Source: Oscillospiraceae bacterium
GTDB lineage: Bacteria; Bacillota; Clostridia; Oscillospirales; Ruminococcaceae
DNA length: 64,000 nt
Assembly (NCBI GenBank): GCA_022787085.1
Contig: JALFVE010000022.1
Span: forward strand, 38,985-102,984
Direction: 5' to 3'
The first letter of the stretch is position 1. Each line of letters begins with the position of its first letter. The notes beneath the pieces were generated by a model that did not search any database, was not told the DNA's origin, and saw only the letters and a list, made by a program, of their open reading frames with translations. A program made the position numbers and the translations under genes. Positions 50,775-58,938 of this stretch are shown piece by piece.

Positions 50775-51482
50775 ATGACAATTCTTCCATATAACGAAAT
50801 TACTGCCCTTTTTGAAAAGAGCGGTATGAATATCACCGAGGAGCAGTATGCCCTGCTTGACAAATACGCCGATCTTCTGGTGGAATATAACAAGGTGATG
50901 AATCTGACGGGAATAACCGATCCAATGGGCATTTCCGAAAAGCATTTTCTGGACAGCCTGCTTGTTTTTAAGCTTGCGGATATTCCCGAAAATGCGTCGG
51001 TTATTGATGTGGGAACAGGTGCGGGATTTCCAGGTGTTCCAATGAAGCTGTATCGTCCCGACCTTGATGTGACGCTGCTTGACAGCCTGAATAAGCGGAT
51101 AAATTTCCTTGAGGCTGTTTCCCGTGATACGCTGCCCATGACCTGCGTTCATGCAAGGGCAGAGGAGGGCGGACGGAAAACTGAGCTTCGGGAGAGGTTC
51201 GATATTGCAGCTGCAAGGGCTGTTGCCGCACTGCCTGTTCTTGCGGAATACTGCCTGCCTTATGTTAAGGTGGGGGGCAGCTTTATTGCAATGAAGGGTC
51301 CCAGTGAGGATATTTCTCTCGGAAAAAATGCCGTTAAGCTGCTGGGAGGCGAAATTTCGGACATTATTGATTATTCTCTTCCTTCTGGTGACAAGCGTGT
51401 GATGGTTATCATAAAAAAAATCTCTCCCACACCGACAAAATATCCCCGCAATGGCGGTCAGATTTCAAAAAAGAATTTGTGA
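50775..51482 (+). CDS. rsmG: 16S rRNA (guanine-527-N7)-methyltransferase
   Basis: The 235-residue AdoMet enzyme has LVEYNKVMNLTGITDP, HFLDSLLVFK, the binding motif VIDVGTGAGFPGVPMKLYRP, and AARAVAALPVLAEYCLPYVK. Loss in other bacteria gives low-level streptomycin resistance. It follows mnmG in the usual order, with two parS sites between. AAAGGAG precedes ATG 50775. Confidence 0.95.
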   Translation: MTILPYNEITALFEKSGMNITEEQYALLDKYADLLVEYNKVMNLTGITDPMGISEKHFLDSLLVFKLADIPENASVIDVGTGAGFPGVPMKLYRPDLDVTLLDSLNKRINFLEAVSRDTLPMTCVHARAEEGGRKTELRERFDIAAARAVAALPVLAEYCLPYVKVGGSFIAMKGPSEDISLGKNAVKLLGGEISDIIDYSLPSGDKRVMVIIKKISPTPTKYPRNGGQISKKNL

Positions 51483-51592
51483 AATTGTTGAAAGTTGTTT
51501 TTTGAGGGGCTATTTTCGTCTAATAAAGAGAAAGTTTTGTCTTTATTTTATGCATAAAGGGCATTACAATAATATCATAAGGAGATGATATT

Positions 51593-52435
51593 ATGGCAAT
51601 GCCCTTTAAATCTGCCCTCCTGGAAAATATCGGAGGGATAATTCTGAATGAAAAGACCGCTGCTCGGGTGGTCATGCTTGATATGGACAGGATCTATCCG
51701 AATCCCAATCAGCCTCGCACTCGTTTCAATGACGCTGAGCTTGAGGAGCTGGCTCAAAGTATTAAAAATAACGGCTTGATCCAGCCTATTATCGTTCGCA
51801 GGCTTGATATCGGCTACGAGCTTATTGCGGGGGAGAGACGAATGAGAGCGGCAAGGCTTTGCGGAATGACCGAGATTTCCTGCATTATCGTTGACGCCAA
51901 TGAGAGAAGCTCCGCTATGATGTCCCTTGCGGAAAATATGCAGCGCAAGGATCTGAATTTTTTTGAAGAAGCTGAGGCAATTTCAGCAATGACACAGCTT
52001 TTCGGATTCACTCAGGAGGACGTTGCTTTGCGGCTGGGAAAATCTCAATCGACCATTGCAAATAAGGTGAGACTTCTGAAATTTTCCCGTGCTGAGCGGC
52101 GTAAAATGATTGAATATGGCTTTACCGAGCGTCATGCGAGAGCTCTTCTTTCGGTGGATTCACCCGATATCAGGGCTGATCTTATCGAGGAAATTTATGA
52201 GCGCAAGCTGAATGTGGAAAATACCGAGCGGCTTATTGACAGCATGACCCGCCGCAACAAGGAATTGCAGAGGATACGCAAATGCCGAGGCGCTTTCAAG
52301 GATGTTCGATTGTTTGTCAACACCATAAATCATGCAATTGAAGTTATGCAGGCGGCGGGTATCAATGCAGAGGTGAAAAAGACTAAGGAGAAGGATTATA
52401 TTGAATATGTTGTTCGTATTCCGTCGAATAATTAA
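51593..52435 (+). CDS. ParB-family nucleoid occlusion-like protein (Noc)
   Basis: The 280-residue ParB-fold protein has box I NPNQPRTRFNDAELEELAQS, GERRMRAARLCGM (box II, the CTP-binding region) and a helix-turn-helix VALRLGKSQSTIANKVRLLK. It lies between rsmG and parA, where noc lies in Bacillus, so Noc is the best call; Noc blocks division over the nucleoid. The paralogue parB is 1.4 kb downstream. Whether it binds parS or a distinct site cannot be told. RBS AAGGAGATG. Confidence 0.83.
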   Translation: MAMPFKSALLENIGGIILNEKTAARVVMLDMDRIYPNPNQPRTRFNDAELEELAQSIKNNGLIQPIIVRRLDIGYELIAGERRMRAARLCGMTEISCIIVDANERSSAMMSLAENMQRKDLNFFEEAEAISAMTQLFGFTQEDVALRLGKSQSTIANKVRLLKFSRAERRKMIEYGFTERHARALLSVDSPDIRADLIEEIYERKLNVENTERLIDSMTRRNKELQRIRKCRGAFKDVRLFVNTINHAIEVMQAAGINAEVKKTKEKDYIEYVVRIPSNN

Positions 52436-52441
52436 GTAAAT

Positions 52442-52457
52442 TGTTCCACGTGGAACA
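52442..52457. other. parS: parS site 3
   Basis: TGTTCCACGTGGAACA, 7 bp after the Noc-like gene. Confidence 0.93.
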
Positions 52458-52465
52458 TTTTGATT

Positions 52466-52738
52466 TTATCCGCTGATCCTGACATAGATATACTCGTCCT
52501 CACCAAGCTCTGAGGAATATTTTCCGCATAGTCTGCCCTTGAATTTAACCTCCGCAAATGACATTTTCTGCTTTTCGGACAGATTTTTGTGATCCTGAAC
52601 GGTGAAATCCAAGCTGTTTCGGGGAGTTTTCATGTATTTGAGAATATTTATTGCTGTTTCTGTCATGTTGTCGGTGTAAAGTATTTTGGGCAGAGATATT
52701 TTCTCAAAGTTGTCATTATAGGCAAATGTATGTTGTAA
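52466..52738 (-). pseudogene. Remnant of an unidentified gene
   Basis: A minus-strand frame of 90 codons runs from a stop at about 52741 to TGA 52466 and reads like the C-terminal part of a real protein (HTFAYNDNFEKISLPKILYT, MTETAINILKYMKT, GEDEYIYVRISG). It has no Shine-Dalgarno or upstream coding; the only ATG (52666) would leave 66 residues. It is interpreted as a 5'-truncated relic in the noc-parA gap. Family unknown. Confidence 0.45.
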
Positions 52739-52883
52739 TTATTATACATGTGTAGGTTCTGAATATTTATGATTATTTTGTTCAAATCATTTCGTAAAAA
52801 ATATGGTATAAATCAACAAATTGATTGAAGAGTAATTCAATACCAAAATTTCTATTATGAGATATTTCACACTTTTTCTGAAT

Positions 52884-52899
52884 TGTTCCACGTGGAACA
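52884..52899. other. parS: parS site 4
   Basis: TGTTCCACGTGGAACA within a 22-bp palindrome, 26 bp upstream of the parA promoter. Confidence 0.93.
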
Positions 52900-52924
52900 A
52901 TTATATTTTTATGTCAAATAACAC

Positions 52925-52953
52925 TTGCAATTGATATATGGAAATGATATAAT
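52925..52953 (+). promoter_or_regulatory. Promoter of parAB
   Basis: TTGCAA and TATAAT are spaced 17 bp apart. parS sites lie on both sides (52884 and 52978), so ParB spreading could repress it. Confidence 0.75.
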
Positions 52954-52977
52954 AGAAATATACCAAGAAATTAAAAA

Positions 52978-52993
52978 TGTTCCACGTGGAACA
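52978..52993. other. parS: parS site 5
   Basis: TGTTCCACGTGGAACA in the predicted 5' untranslated region of parA, 52 bp before the start codon. Confidence 0.93.
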
Positions 52994-53044
52994 ATTTAAA
53001 AAATCGTTTCATATGGGCATTTTGTAAAGCTAAGGAATGATAAA

Positions 53045-53866
53045 ATGACCAAAATAATTGCTGTCGCTAATCAGAAGGGCGGAGTGGGAAAATCCACTAC
53101 TGCCGTTAATTTAGCGGCTTGTATCGGTATCAGAGGTCAGAAGGTCCTCTGCATTGATATGGACCCCCAGGGTAACACCACCAGCGGCTTCGGAATAAGA
53201 AAAAAATCCGTTTCTGTGACCATATATGACATTCTTATGGGTAAACGAAGAATAGGCGAGGGCATTATCGAGACTGCTTATAAAAATGTATCGGTTATTT
53301 GCAGCACTTCGGCTCTTGCTGGGGCGGATATTGAGCTTGTTAATCTGGATAACCGTTCAAACCGACTGAAAATGCAGCTTCTGACTGTTAAAAATGACTA
53401 TGATTACATAATAATTGACTGTCCTCCCTCTCTGTCTCTGCTGACGATCAATGCACTTTGCGCATCCGACAGCGTGCTTATTCCGCTTCAATGCGAGTAT
53501 TATTCTCTTGAGGGACTGTCTCAGCTGGTGGAATCCATTAAGAGGGTCAAGAAAAATTACAACCCGAATATTGATATTGACGGAATTGTTTTCACCATGT
53601 TTGATTCCCGTCTGAACCTCACAAATCAGGTGGTTTCGGAGGTTCAGAAGCATTTTCCGAATAAGGTTTACCGAACGGTAATTCCCAGAAATGTCAAGCT
53701 CTCCGAGGCTCCAAGCTTCGGAAAGCCCGTTATTTATTACGACAAGACCTCCCGAGGTGCGGAAGCATACGAGAAGCTGGCGGAGGAAATGCTCACCCGT
53801 CACGGAGTTACCGATGTGAAGCCGAAGCCCGTTAAGAAAAAGCTTATCGGCTCTGTAAAACCATAA
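53045..53866 (+). CDS. parA: Chromosome partitioning ATPase ParA (Soj)
   Basis: The 273-residue protein starts TKIIAVANQKGGVGKSTTAV, the deviant Walker A box with both lysines, and has DMDPQGNTTSGFG and IIDCPPSLSLLTINAL. ParA dimerises on DNA with ATP and, with ParB, segregates origins and regulates DnaA. The basic C-terminal tail is short. It is 10 bp from parB and follows a parS-flanked promoter. Confidence 0.96.
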   Translation: MTKIIAVANQKGGVGKSTTAVNLAACIGIRGQKVLCIDMDPQGNTTSGFGIRKKSVSVTIYDILMGKRRIGEGIIETAYKNVSVICSTSALAGADIELVNLDNRSNRLKMQLLTVKNDYDYIIIDCPPSLSLLTINALCASDSVLIPLQCEYYSLEGLSQLVESIKRVKKNYNPNIDIDGIVFTMFDSRLNLTNQVVSEVQKHFPNKVYRTVIPRNVKLSEAPSFGKPVIYYDKTSRGAEAYEKLAEEMLTRHGVTDVKPKPVKKKLIGSVKP

Positions 53867-53876
53867 GGAAGGATGG

Positions 53877-54767
53877 ATGAAAATGGCGCTGGGTCAGGGA
53901 CTTGACATTTTATTTGAGGATAACGCTTACGAAAATAAGGAAGTTAAAACGCTCAGAATGTCCGATATTGAGCCGAATAAGGCTCAGCCGAGAAATGTTT
54001 TTGACGAGGAAAATATCAGGGGACTGGCGGATTCAATCAGGGAGCACGGGCTTATTCAGCCAATCGTTGTCCGTCCTCTTCCGAATGGTATCACCTATCA
54101 GATAATTGCAGGCGAGCGGAGATGGCGTGCCTGCAGGCTGCTGAATATGGAAGAGGTTCCTGTTATAATCCGTGAATCCGATGAGCTTGAGGCGGCGCAG
54201 CTTGCAATTGTTGAGAATATCCAGAGGTCTGATCTTAATCCCGTGGAAGAAGCTATGGCGTATCGCACGATAATGGATAAATACGGCATGACTCAGGATA
54301 AGCTTTCCGAGGCGATGGGCAAATCTCGTTCGTATATTGCAAATCTCACTCGTCTGCTCACTATGCCCGAGGAGGCGCTGAACGCTCTCGGAAGCGGGGA
54401 GATAAGCGTTGGTCATGCAAAGGTGCTAATGTCAATTGAGGATAAGGACAGCCTGCTTTATGCACTTGAGCTTGTTATAAAGGACAAGCTTAACGTTCGT
54501 CAGACCGAAAAACTGGCAGCGGCGCTTAATGCGGGAGATGGCGATAAACAGCCTTCCGTAAGCAAAAAAACTAAGAATTACTATACTGAAATGGAGCTTA
54601 GTCTGAAGCAGCTAATGGGCAGATCGGTAAAAATAACAGGCAGCAGCGGTGAAAAAGGAAAGATTACTCTCAGCTTCAGCGATAAGGATGATCTTGCAAG
54701 ACTTGTGGATCAGCTTATTAAAATTGATTCCTCAGGGGATTATTCCCATCCTCCCGCAACGGACTGA
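53877..54767 (+). CDS. parB: Chromosome partitioning protein ParB (Spo0J)
   Basis: The 296-residue protein begins with a short ParA-activating N terminus (MKMALGQGLDILFED), then NKAQPRNVFDEENIRGLADS, the CTPase motif GERRWRACRLLNM, VENIQRSDLNPVEEA, the helix-turn-helix LSEAMGKSRSYIANLTRLL and a C-terminal dimerisation domain. It binds parS and slides as a CTP clamp to recruit condensin. ATG 53883 in the same frame is an alternative, with a Shine-Dalgarno AAGGAAGG at 53865-53872. Confidence 0.96.
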   Translation: MKMALGQGLDILFEDNAYENKEVKTLRMSDIEPNKAQPRNVFDEENIRGLADSIREHGLIQPIVVRPLPNGITYQIIAGERRWRACRLLNMEEVPVIIRESDELEAAQLAIVENIQRSDLNPVEEAMAYRTIMDKYGMTQDKLSEAMGKSRSYIANLTRLLTMPEEALNALGSGEISVGHAKVLMSIEDKDSLLYALELVIKDKLNVRQTEKLAAALNAGDGDKQPSVSKKTKNYYTEMELSLKQLMGRSVKITGSSGEKGKITLSFSDKDDLARLVDQLIKIDSSGDYSHPPATD

Positions 54768-54868
54768 TACTAAACACCTATTGAATTATGGGAATCTCTC
54801 GCCGCAAAATCCATATATGCAAGATTTTGCGGCGATTTCTTCTCCATAATTCTAATGGTGTTTAGTAT
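54766..54868. repeat. Long imperfect hairpin element after parB
   Basis: Two arms of about 45 bp are near-perfect complements. Each has ATACTAAACACC at the outer end, GAATTATGG in the middle and CGCCGCAAAATC at the inner end, around a 10-nt loop. Position and symmetry resemble a miniature inverted-repeat element, or an extended terminator without U-tract. No other copy was found in the window. Confidence 0.75.
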
Positions 54869-54900
54869 AAAAATGAATTTACACTGAATATTATTGCAAA

Positions 54901-54930
54901 AAAATGCCCGTCAAACTGATTGACGGGCAT
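54901..54930. terminator. Second terminator hairpin, parB-rpsT gap
   Basis: ATGCCCGTCAA / TTGACGGGCAT stem with TTTT on the plus strand and a longer T run on the minus strand. Works in both directions between convergent parB and rpsT. Confidence 0.85.
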
Positions 54931-54944
54931 TTTCTTATCATAAA

Positions 54945-54974
54945 AAAAGCTGTCCCGTTTTCACAGGACAGCTG
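54945..54974 (-). terminator. Terminator of rpsT
   Basis: On the minus strand AGCTGTCC / GGACAGCT stem followed by TTTTTTT. Confidence 0.9.
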
Positions 54975-54987
54975 AATATTTATAAAA

Positions 54988-55230
54988 TTACTGAGCAGCG
55001 TTGAGCTTCTTAGCAAGCTGGCTCTTCTTTCTTGCAGCCTGATTCTTGTGCATGATGCCCTTAGCGCAAGCCTGGTCAACCTTCTTGATAGCGAGTCTGA
55101 TAGCCTCGGGGGACTTCTCAGCGTCAGCGGACTTGATAACAGTCTTAAGGTTGGACTTGATCATCTTGTTTCTCAGGGTCTTAGCTGCGATAACCTTTAC
55201 TCTCTTCTTAGCGGACTTAATGTTAGGCAT
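54988..55230 (-). CDS. rpsT: 30S ribosomal protein S20
   Basis: The 80-residue helical protein begins [20 protein letters not shown] and continues with [25 protein letters not shown] (read in two parts), the S20 pattern. It binds the 5' domain of 16S rRNA. ATG 55230 is used because S20 starts MPNIKSA; the Shine-Dalgarno GGAGG lies at 55241-55245. Confidence 0.96.
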   Translation of the reverse strand: MPNIKSAKKRVKVIAAKTLRNKMIKSNLKTVIKSADAEKSPEAIRLAIKKVDQACAKGIMHKNQAARKKSQLAKKLNAAQ

Positions 55231-55405
55231 AATCATAACCTCCAAATAATTTTAAAAATCATAAATCTATCGGATTGGGCTGTGAATAAAAGCCATAGAC
55301 ACGGTGTTGGCTTTTGAGGAGCGTAAATGACCCCGTTCCCAGAAATCACGCTTGCAAATCCTGCTTGAAAAACGCCCACTTGTCGGCCCGAGCGCTTTCA
55401 GACAT
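55231..55405 (-). promoter_or_regulatory. Long structured rpsT leader, candidate autoregulatory element
   Basis: Between the predicted start near 55405 and rpsT are about 175 nt with no reading frame. It contains a stem AAAAGCCA / TGGCTTTT and a G-rich segment GGGAACGGGG. Ribosomal-protein leaders often bind their own product. No known leader class was recognised. Confidence 0.45.
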
Positions 55406-55411
55406 ATTATT

Positions 55412-55440
55412 ATTATACCATTCCGTCACATTATTTTCAA
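55412..55440 (-). promoter_or_regulatory. Promoter of rpsT
   Basis: On the minus strand TTGAAA and TATAAT are spaced 17 bp apart. Confidence 0.85.
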
Positions 55441-55540
55441 TATAATTATCTATAAATTTTTTTGTATAATTGCAGAATTATTTTTAGTTATTATGCACAT
55501 ATTATATCTATATTTCAGAAAAAAGGGATGGTCTGATATA

Positions 55541-56410
55541 ATGAGTATTTCAAAATTTTCCCGAACAGATCTGGCAGTGGAGATGTTCGATCCCGACAGC
55601 GACAAGCTTCCCAAGGGTATAAAAAGGAAGCTAAGAAAAAGCACAGTTTGCGAGATAACCGAGATTATCGTTTCGGATGAAATGGCAGGTATTCGTATAG
55701 GCAAGCCTAAGGGGCGATATGTAACAATCGAAACTGATCGTCTTTCCGCACATCCCGAGGATTTTGCGGAGCAATCTTCCAATATTGCTGATGAGATCGC
55801 CGCTCTGATTCCCGACAAGGGGCATATTCTTGTTGCGGGGTTGGGAAATGAGAGCATAACTCCCGACGCATTGGGTCCGAAGGTGGCTCAGTGCATCATT
55901 GCTACACGCCATATTGCGGGGGATAATGTGGGTGGGGAGCTTGCCGAGCTTGATCTTAATATGGTATCCGTTCTTTCGACGGGGGTTATGGGACAGACTG
56001 GAATTGAGTCCTCTGAGCTTGTCAAGGCGGTTTGCGAAAGGATCAAGCCCACCTGTGTGATAGCTGTTGATGCCCTTGCGTGCAGCGATATTTCCCGTCT
56101 CGGAACCACAATTCAGCTTTCGGACAGCGGTATATCACCCGGATCGGGCGTCCAGAACCGCCGTAAGGAGCTTTCCCGTGAAACACTGGGAATACCTGTT
56201 ATTGCGGTGGGTGTTCCGACTGTTGTGGATATGCACAGCATTGTCCACAGCATTACAGGCACCCCTCCCGACAAGCACCTCCCTAATATGATGGTAACTC
56301 CCAGGGATATTGACAAGATGATTGACAGAACAGCTCATCTGCTTGCTTTTTCGCTGAATCGAGCGGCTCAGCCGATGCTGTCCGATGAGGATATCCTGTC
56401 GCTGATGTAA
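55541..56410 (+). CDS. gpr: Germination protease GPR
   Basis: The 289-residue protein starts with the prepro-type sequence FSRTDLAVEMFD and has LVAGLGNESITPDALGPKVA, STGVMGQTGIESSELVKAV, DALACSDISRLGTTIQLSD and SGISPGSGVQNRRKELSRE (family signatures). GPR is made in the forespore and degrades small acid-soluble spore proteins at germination. Its presence implies sporulation or recent ancestry of it. It is monocistronic. AAAAGGGATGG precedes ATG 55541. A 5' extension of the frame is rejected since it has no family match. Confidence 0.93.
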   Translation: MSISKFSRTDLAVEMFDPDSDKLPKGIKRKLRKSTVCEITEIIVSDEMAGIRIGKPKGRYVTIETDRLSAHPEDFAEQSSNIADEIAALIPDKGHILVAGLGNESITPDALGPKVAQCIIATRHIAGDNVGGELAELDLNMVSVLSTGVMGQTGIESSELVKAVCERIKPTCVIAVDALACSDISRLGTTIQLSDSGISPGSGVQNRRKELSRETLGIPVIAVGVPTVVDMHSIVHSITGTPPDKHLPNMMVTPRDIDKMIDRTAHLLAFSLNRAAQPMLSDEDILSLM

Positions 56411-56421
56411 AACATTCAAAA

Positions 56422-56437
56422 TGTTCCACGTGGAACA
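56422..56437. other. parS: parS site 6
   Basis: TGTTCCACGTGGAACA in a perfect 24-bp palindrome (56418-56441), 12 bp after gpr. Confidence 0.93.
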
Positions 56438-56449
56438 TTTTATAGAAAT

Positions 56450-56473
56450 AGCCCGAAAAATGCTTTTCGGGCT
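56450..56473. terminator. Terminator hairpin between gpr and the lipoprotein gene
   Basis: AGCCCGAAAA / TTTTCGGGCT stem with weak U-tracts either side; the genes are convergent. Confidence 0.6.
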
Positions 56474-56481
56474 TAAAAATA

Positions 56482-57234
56482 TTATTCCATTGTGGTGATG
56501 GGTGCAGTTGTTTCGGTGGTTTGTGTAGCCGTTGTTTCCAATATGACAGATGCAGCTGTGGTCTCAATTGCTGGAGAGGTGATTATTTCGGATGATTCGG
56601 CGGTCGCAGCTGTGGTGGTTTCCGACGTTTCTTCGGCTGATGACGACGATTCGGATGAAATAGCAGTTTCCGGAACAGACTCCGAAGCGGTGAAATTCGT
56701 AAATTCTGCTGTCATTTTCGGTGAAGCGATTGCCATGGAGGTTATATATCCATTTTCATCAAAAACTGCGCTGAGACCGTCTGATCTATACACCCAGCCG
56801 CCGTCATCCCCCGGAACAAGCTCTCCGCCATTTTCAAATGCGGCAGCCATATTGTCAAATGAGTTAAAAAGTGCGTAAACAGGAGATTTCTGAGGGATAT
56901 CCTCCGCAGATATATCGAGAGTAAGCTCGCCAAGTGAGGAAGAAATATCGCCATCCCGTGAGGATATTTTCATTCCCGAGACAGTCTCGGGAGATGTTAG
57001 CTCCAGCTCAAAAAAGCCCGTTCCAAGCCTTGACAGCTTTCCCGAAAAGGCAAATTCCGTCTCCTCGCCGCTCTCATCTCCCGGGGGAATGATCGCTGCC
57101 GAAACGTTGCAGTCGCAGGTAAAGCCTCCCGAAAGCTTTGGTTCGGGGGGCATGGAAATATCGGCGATACCGCAGGCAGATATTCCTGCGGCAATAAAAA
57201 CGGGTGCAATAATTTTAAAAAGGCTGTGCTTCAT
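56482..57234 (-). CDS. Lipoprotein with Ser/Thr/Glu-rich C terminus
   Basis: The 250-residue protein has a signal peptide and lipobox GISAC (cysteine at about residue 21), a beta-rich middle domain (about 35-185) and a C-terminal low-complexity tail of Thr, Ser, Glu and Ala (about 190-250). The middle domain resembles LolA/outer-membrane-lipoprotein-like folds only loosely. It lies 72 bp after the NAD(P)HX repair gene on the same strand, probably co-transcribed. Function unknown. Confidence 0.7.
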   Translation of the reverse strand: MKHSLFKIIAPVFIAAGISACGIADISMPPEPKLSGGFTCDCNVSAAIIPPGDESGEETEFAFSGKLSRLGTGFFELELTSPETVSGMKISSRDGDISSSLGELTLDISAEDIPQKSPVYALFNSFDNMAAAFENGGELVPGDDGGWVYRSDGLSAVFDENGYITSMAIASPKMTAEFTNFTASESVPETAISSESSSSAEETSETTTAATAESSEIITSPAIETTAASVILETTATQTTETTAPITTME

Positions 57235-57306
57235 AAATACATTCCTTTCAGCTTTTATAAAGGCTATTATTCGGAACGCATATTCTGATCAGGCTTATTT
57301 GCAGGC

Positions 57307-58866
57307 TTATCTGCCCAGGCGGCTGAAAACGTAGGGAAGCCTGTTAGCGGCATCGGTGGGGAGCATACCCGTCATTGACATTTCCTCAGCTTCAATATCA
57401 GCCGCAAGCCCGAAAATAAAGGCTCCCGCCGAGGCTGCTTTGAACAGCAGGCTGTTATCATCGAAGATATTGCGGCTGTTTGCGCAGACAAGACCCGAGA
57501 TTATCCCTGTGAGAACATCGCCGCTGCCCCCTCGGGACAGTCCGCCGTTGCCTGTGAAGGAGGCTCGGACATTTCCATCGGGTGAGGTGATATAGGTGGG
57601 ATATCCCTTTGCGCAGACAATTGCTCCCGTAAGCTCCGAAAGCCGCATTGCAGCTGCCTGCCTGTCCGCAGTCACCTGAGCTGTGGGGATGTTCAGAAGC
57701 CGCCCCAGTTCGGCGGGGTGGGGCGTGAGAATAGCCCTGCATTTTGCGTTCCTGATAATATCTATGCACCCCGCAAGGCAGTTTAGACCATCTGCGTCGA
57801 TGATAACGGGAATATTTTTTTCGCCGCAAAGAAAGACAATTTCCCGAAGAATTGCCTTGCTGTCCTCCGAAACTCCCATTCCGCTTCCGATGGAGATACA
57901 TGAGGAATTTTCAGCGGCAGATAACAAAAGAGGGATATTATCCTTTGAAATAGTTCCGCAGGCGGTGGGGGAAAGCTCCGTAAAGGTACATTCGTAAATG
58001 CCCGAGCCCACACGATCAATGACCCTCGGAACGCTTGCAAGGCGGACAAGTCCTGCGCCGCTTCTCAAAGCACCTGTAACATTCATAGCGGCAGCCCCGC
58101 TCATGCCGTCGCTTCCCGAAATTATGAGAAGCCTGCCGAAGCAGCCCTTGTGGCAGTTCTCGTTCCTTATGGGCACAGCCTCCGCCGCAAGGCAGATATC
58201 CATGAGAACAGGAACACCGTCAATTTCTTCAAAGCAGCTGTCATCAATGCCTATCTCGGCGGTGATGATCTTTCCGCAGTGACCTTTTGCGGGGGAATGG
58301 AGCATACCTGCCTTCACAGCCCCGAACGTAATGGTGGCATCAGCACAAAATGTTCCCTTGGAGCAATTTCCGCTTATGCTGTCAGCACCCGAGGGAATGT
58401 CAACGGCTATTTTAAAGGCATTTTTATCCGATAATTTCGTAAGCGCTGCGGCAATATTTTTGGGCAGTTCGCCATGAAATCCCGTGCCGAAAATGCAGTC
58501 GGCAATGATATCATAATCCGAATCGAGATCAGTTTCCGAAAGTGGGTGTATTGTAATGTCAGGAATTGCTTTTATTTTTGAAAATTCCTCCGCTGCAATG
58601 CCCTTTTCTGGCATATCTGCAGCCAGTGAAACTGTTACAGAAATGCCTTTTTCATTCAATAGCCTTGCAATAACAAAGCCATCGCCGCCGTTATTGCCCT
58701 TTCCGCACAGGATAAGAGCACGTTTTCCGTTTACAGAGAAAAAATTTCTGCAAATTTCCTCGGCGGCGGATTTGCCCGCATTTTCCATAAGTCCCAGATA
58801 GGAATTTCCCTTTGAAACGGCGTTTGCCTCCGCCATTTTCATCTGTTCGGGTGTCGCAATATGCAT
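57307..58866 (-). CDS. nnr: Bifunctional NAD(P)HX epimerase/dehydratase
   Basis: The 519-residue fusion has the YjeF N-terminal epimerase domain (about 1-210, with LILCGKGNNGGDGFVIARLL) and the C-terminal ribokinase-like ADP-dependent dehydratase (about 225-515, with LTPHPAELGRLL and GGSGDVLTGIISGL). It repairs hydrated NAD(P)H. AAGGAG precedes ATG 58866. Parsing of domains is clear. It lies downstream of the EAL gene with a parS-terminator between. Confidence 0.94.
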   Translation of the reverse strand: MHIATPEQMKMAEANAVSKGNSYLGLMENAGKSAAEEICRNFFSVNGKRALILCGKGNNGGDGFVIARLLNEKGISVTVSLAADMPEKGIAAEEFSKIKAIPDITIHPLSETDLDSDYDIIADCIFGTGFHGELPKNIAAALTKLSDKNAFKIAVDIPSGADSISGNCSKGTFCADATITFGAVKAGMLHSPAKGHCGKIITAEIGIDDSCFEEIDGVPVLMDICLAAEAVPIRNENCHKGCFGRLLIISGSDGMSGAAAMNVTGALRSGAGLVRLASVPRVIDRVGSGIYECTFTELSPTACGTISKDNIPLLLSAAENSSCISIGSGMGVSEDSKAILREIVFLCGEKNIPVIIDADGLNCLAGCIDIIRNAKCRAILTPHPAELGRLLNIPTAQVTADRQAAAMRLSELTGAIVCAKGYPTYITSPDGNVRASFTGNGGLSRGGSGDVLTGIISGLVCANSRNIFDDNSLLFKAASAGAFIFGLAADIEAEEMSMTGMLPTDAANRLPYVFSRLGR

Positions 58867-58908
58867 GACATAATTCTCCTTATAAAATTATTTAAGCTGA
58901 AAAAACGG

Positions 58909-58936
58909 CATTGTTCCACGTGGAACAATGCCGATA
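58909..58936 (-). terminator. parS-containing terminator after the EAL gene
   Basis: A perfect 28-bp palindrome with outer pairs CGGCAT / ATGCCG encloses parS site 7. On the minus strand it is followed by TTTTTT, as in an intrinsic terminator. Confidence 0.7.
58912..58927. other. parS: parS site 7
   Basis: TGTTCCACGTGGAACA inside the 28-bp palindrome above; the most distal of the seven sites found. Confidence 0.93.
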
Positions 58937-58938
58937 TT

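Noticed and set aside
52741..52760. A TAC-N4-GTA sequence near 52744
   Set aside because: Spacing differs from the TAC-N5-GTA motif and it is single, so it was not counted.
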